A DNA stretch of 64,000 nucleotides. Origin: Dromaius novaehollandiae (taxonomy: Eukaryota; Chordata; Aves; Casuariiformes; Dromaiidae). Made by a program: the position numbers and the translations under genes. Below the pieces are notes generated by a model. That model had not been told where the DNA came from, ran no database searches, and saw only the letters and a list, made by a program, of their open reading frames with translations. Shown here piece by piece: positions 63,501 through 64,000 of the stretch; within the stretch, counting starts at the first letter, position 1, and each line of letters begins with the position of its first letter. Location of the stretch: contig NC_088099.1 of NCBI RefSeq assembly GCF_036370855.1, forward strand, positions 28,053,501 through 28,117,500. The letters run 5' to 3'.

Positions 63501-64000
63501 CAGATCAGCTAGATGTTTGAACTAAAAAAAGACTAAATAAGCATAAGCAGCTGAATAAATCTGGGCCTGCCACTAGTCAGAGGAGAAATGAAGGCCTAAT
63601 TCAGGAACAGAATTCTGTTTTCTTGGCTGAAGAGTGGAGGCAATTAAGCTATATATTAAATCCAAACTAATGGGAAAAAAAAATTTTAAGACTTTGGCCT
63701 AAGACACTATTAAAATATAATGTTGTCCTGCAGTTACTAGCATTTCCATTAGTGTCTAGCATCTGCTGTCAACTACAGATGAAAGACCGACTAGTTAGAT
63801 TATGACTAGAAACTGAATGACAGTGGATACCCAGACTACCTTTGTCTAAACAGCATTTCTTATTCTTTCCATAATGTAAGCAAACCCTGTTGGATGCCAC
63901 TTACGTTGTAGGAGATTTAGGAATGCCCGGCTAAACTTCTGAGCGTATGCCATCTCAGATGTCGAAACCCTGCCCAACGACAGTAAGTGCTGGTCTGTGG
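60422..64000 (-). CDS. COL6A4: Collagen VI alpha4-like chain, 3' end (partial, runs off the window)
   Basis: Four exons (63905-64000 partial, 62997-63090, 62488-62756, 60422-60594) join in phase and encode the last part of a C2 VWA, an acidic linker of about 120 residues and a terminal Kunitz domain, then TAG. C2 followed directly by a linker and Kunitz, without the fibronectin III module of COL6A3, fits alpha4(VI), which I recall as the mouse chain with a C-terminal Kunitz module. The protein would be a secreted microfibrillar matrix chain. No break is seen. It lies upstream of and on the same strand as the decayed chain, matching the tandem order COL6A4 then COL6A5/6. The symbol rests on domain layout and context; the rest of the gene lies beyond 64000. 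Confidence 0.75.
62488..62756 (-). CDS. COL6A4: COL6A4-like acidic linker exon
   Basis: A 269-nt exon opens VPFPGSDETGYIHSLEEVET and ends APKDY with donor TATG|GTATGA, which joins in phase to the Kunitz exon (KDY-D-ACD). It is rich in Glu, Asp, Lys and Gln and low in complexity, with no known domain. The frame stays open past the donor to 62315, but that tail is intron. Confidence 0.8.
62997..63090 (-). CDS. COL6A4: COL6A4-like linker exon
   Basis: A 94-nt exon with acceptor TCTCCATAG and donor AAAG|GTTTGA encodes EMNSYPSPELQEECENLDRG and QQQVSVIER. One cysteine is present, which could serve inter-chain bonding. Phases fit both neighbours. Confidence 0.75.
63470..63530. mobile_element. Possible MIR-like fragment
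   Basis: GAAGAGGAATAACTGCAGTA followed by AAGAGAGGTTAAGGCCAG recalls the MIR reverse complement (GATGAGGAAACTGAGG, then AGAGAGGTTAAGTGACTT). It is short and uncertain. Confidence 0.3.
63905..64000 (-). CDS. COL6A4: COL6A4-like C2 VWA end (partial exon)
   Basis: The frame TDQHLLSLGRVSTSEMAYAQ then KFSRAFLNLLQ parallels HLVQLGRIHKPALNYVMRF of the neighbouring pseudogene's C2, so this is the last strand and helix of a C2 VWA. The donor is CAAC|GTAAGTGG. The exon continues past the window edge. Confidence 0.75.

Overview
The window looks like vertebrate nuclear DNA, most likely from a bird or another sauropsid. Multi-exon genes have GT-AG introns of 1-4 kb, interspersed repeats are sparse, and there is one short solo LTR with avian-style ends. 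I could not assign a species. No bacterial, CRISPR, rRNA or tRNA features are visible.

Layout. Positions 1-6933 are intergenic, apart from a palindromic MITE relic at 2341-2440. From 6934 to about 18260 on the + strand is an intact five-exon ASB4 gene (ankyrin repeat and SOCS box protein 4, a substrate receptor of a Cullin-5 ubiquitin ligase). From 18472 to 50237 on the - strand is a collagen VI alpha-chain gene of the COL6A5/COL6A6 type. Its architecture can still be read: several N-terminal VWA domains, a cysteine-bearing entry into the triple helix, Gly-X-Y exons, a cysteine-bearing exit, then C1 and C2 VWA domains. It is broken in at least six exons by frameshifts and stops, its Gly-X-Y exons have lost glycines, and many exons cannot be found, so I call it a pseudogene. 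Positions 50238-60240 separate two collagen genes and hold a solo LTR with a perfect 6-bp target duplication. From 60240 to the right edge on the - strand is the intact 3' end of a second collagen VI gene: the end of C2, an acidic linker and a terminal Kunitz domain. This best fits COL6A4.

The two collagen genes lie head to tail on the - strand, as expected for the tandem COL6A4-COL6A5-COL6A6 cluster. ASB4 meets the dead copy tail to tail. All ASB4 and COL6A4-like junctions keep phase, so the damage is confined to the middle gene and is unlikely to be general sequence error. The main points of interest are this in-place decay of one collagen VI gene beside a living paralogue, the ASB4/collagen VI adjacency (in mammals, as I recall, ASB4 sits beside PDK4), and an acidic P1 residue in the Kunitz domain. 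I found nothing that amounts to an entirely new biological system.
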